Assembly (NCBI GenBank): GCA_944474755.1
Contig: OX104117.1
Coordinates: forward strand, 80,080,926 to 80,144,925
Direction: 5' to 3'
Origin: Limnoperna fortunei
Taxonomy: Eukaryota > Mollusca > Bivalvia > Mytilida > Modiolidae
DNA length: 64,000 nt
Shown here: positions 63,737 to 64,000 of the stretch, one piece after another
Position numbering within the stretch: position 1 is the first letter of the stretch
Layout: each line of letters begins with the position of its first letter
Program-made: the position numbers and the translations under genes
Notes under the pieces: model-generated
Told to the model about the DNA's origin: nothing
Database searches by the model: none
The model's input: only the letters and a program-made list of their open reading frames with translations

Positions 63737-64000
63737 GACTTAATTTAGAATCTTTTTGTCCATATTTTCCGACTTAATTTAGAATCTTTTTGTCCATATT
63801 TTCCTACTTATTTTAGAATCTTTTTGTCCATATTTTCAGACTTAATTTAGAAACTTTTTGTCCATATTTTCAGACCTATTTTAGAATCTTTTTGTCCATA
63901 TTTTCAGATTTAATTTAGGATCTTTTTGTCCATATTTTCAGACTTAATTTAGGATCTTTTTGTGATCTTTTTGTCCATATTTTCAGACTTAATTTAGGAT
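63737..64000 (+). repeat. 34-bp tandem array of acceptor-like units, running off the window
   Basis: Units ACTTAATTTAGAATCTTTTT then GTCCATATTTTCAG, about eight copies. Each ends in a good acceptor (TCCATATTTTCAG) in the intron where the next B exon is expected, so it probably copies that exon's acceptor. Confidence 0.9.

Overview
The window is a stretch of animal nuclear DNA, AT-rich and intron-rich, probably from a bivalve or related mollusc. I infer this from the repeats: a tRNA-headed SINE with a CAAACAAAC-type tail, elements with long 5' hairpins followed by GC-rich simple repeats, and a CR1/Jockey-like LINE. No species can be named from the sequence.

Almost everything belongs to one plus-strand gene coding for a giant cadherin-repeat protein. 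I place 39 internal exons between 491 and 63518, totalling 6648 nt (2216 codons, about 10% of the window). They encode 20 complete cadherin-type repeats plus partial repeats at both ends. Exons alternate strictly between two kinds. An A exon (about 58-72 codons) carries the end of one repeat (xVxAxDGGxP ... VxRNxxxPxF) and the start of the next (up to ATDAD). A B exon (about 40-51 codons) carries the middle of the repeat (NxLTYSL ... YFSINPDTGxI ... SLL). Every exon is a multiple of three and every intron is phase 0. Exons 7 and 16 are A+B fusions. The first exon, signal peptide, membrane segment and cytoplasmic tail lie outside the window. The linker signature VxRNxxxPxF replaces the classical DxNDNxPxF, and the LDRE glutamate is missing, so calcium binding may be altered.

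The introns hold the surprise. Many tandem arrays start exactly at an exon edge and copy the splice site in each unit. Donor-derived arrays follow exons 2 (70 bp x about 56), 3, 8 (33 bp, in frame), 10, 32 (71 bp x about 27) and probably 12, 17 and 33. Acceptor-derived arrays precede exon 26 (56 bp x 8) and the exon lying just beyond the window (34 bp). A short duplication precedes exon 4. The intron between exons 37 and 38 carries a 13.3 kb satellite of 52-bp units (about 256 copies), each with an acceptor-like TTTTRACAG.

Mobile elements: three families of non-autonomous, Helentron-like elements (7161-8600; 19081-20377; and 29218-30659, 33284-34690 and 60142-60625) share a 5' hairpin, a GC-rich simple repeat, tandem core repeats, a repeated hairpin arm and a small 3' hairpin. 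Three of these five copies end 14-40 bp upstream of a cadherin exon and supply part or all of its acceptor tract. There are also a broken LINE (28200-32513), a SINE inside the 33-bp array, further SINE remnants, a TA-flanked TIR element with pogo/Tigger-like ends (34955-36136), and three foldback elements.
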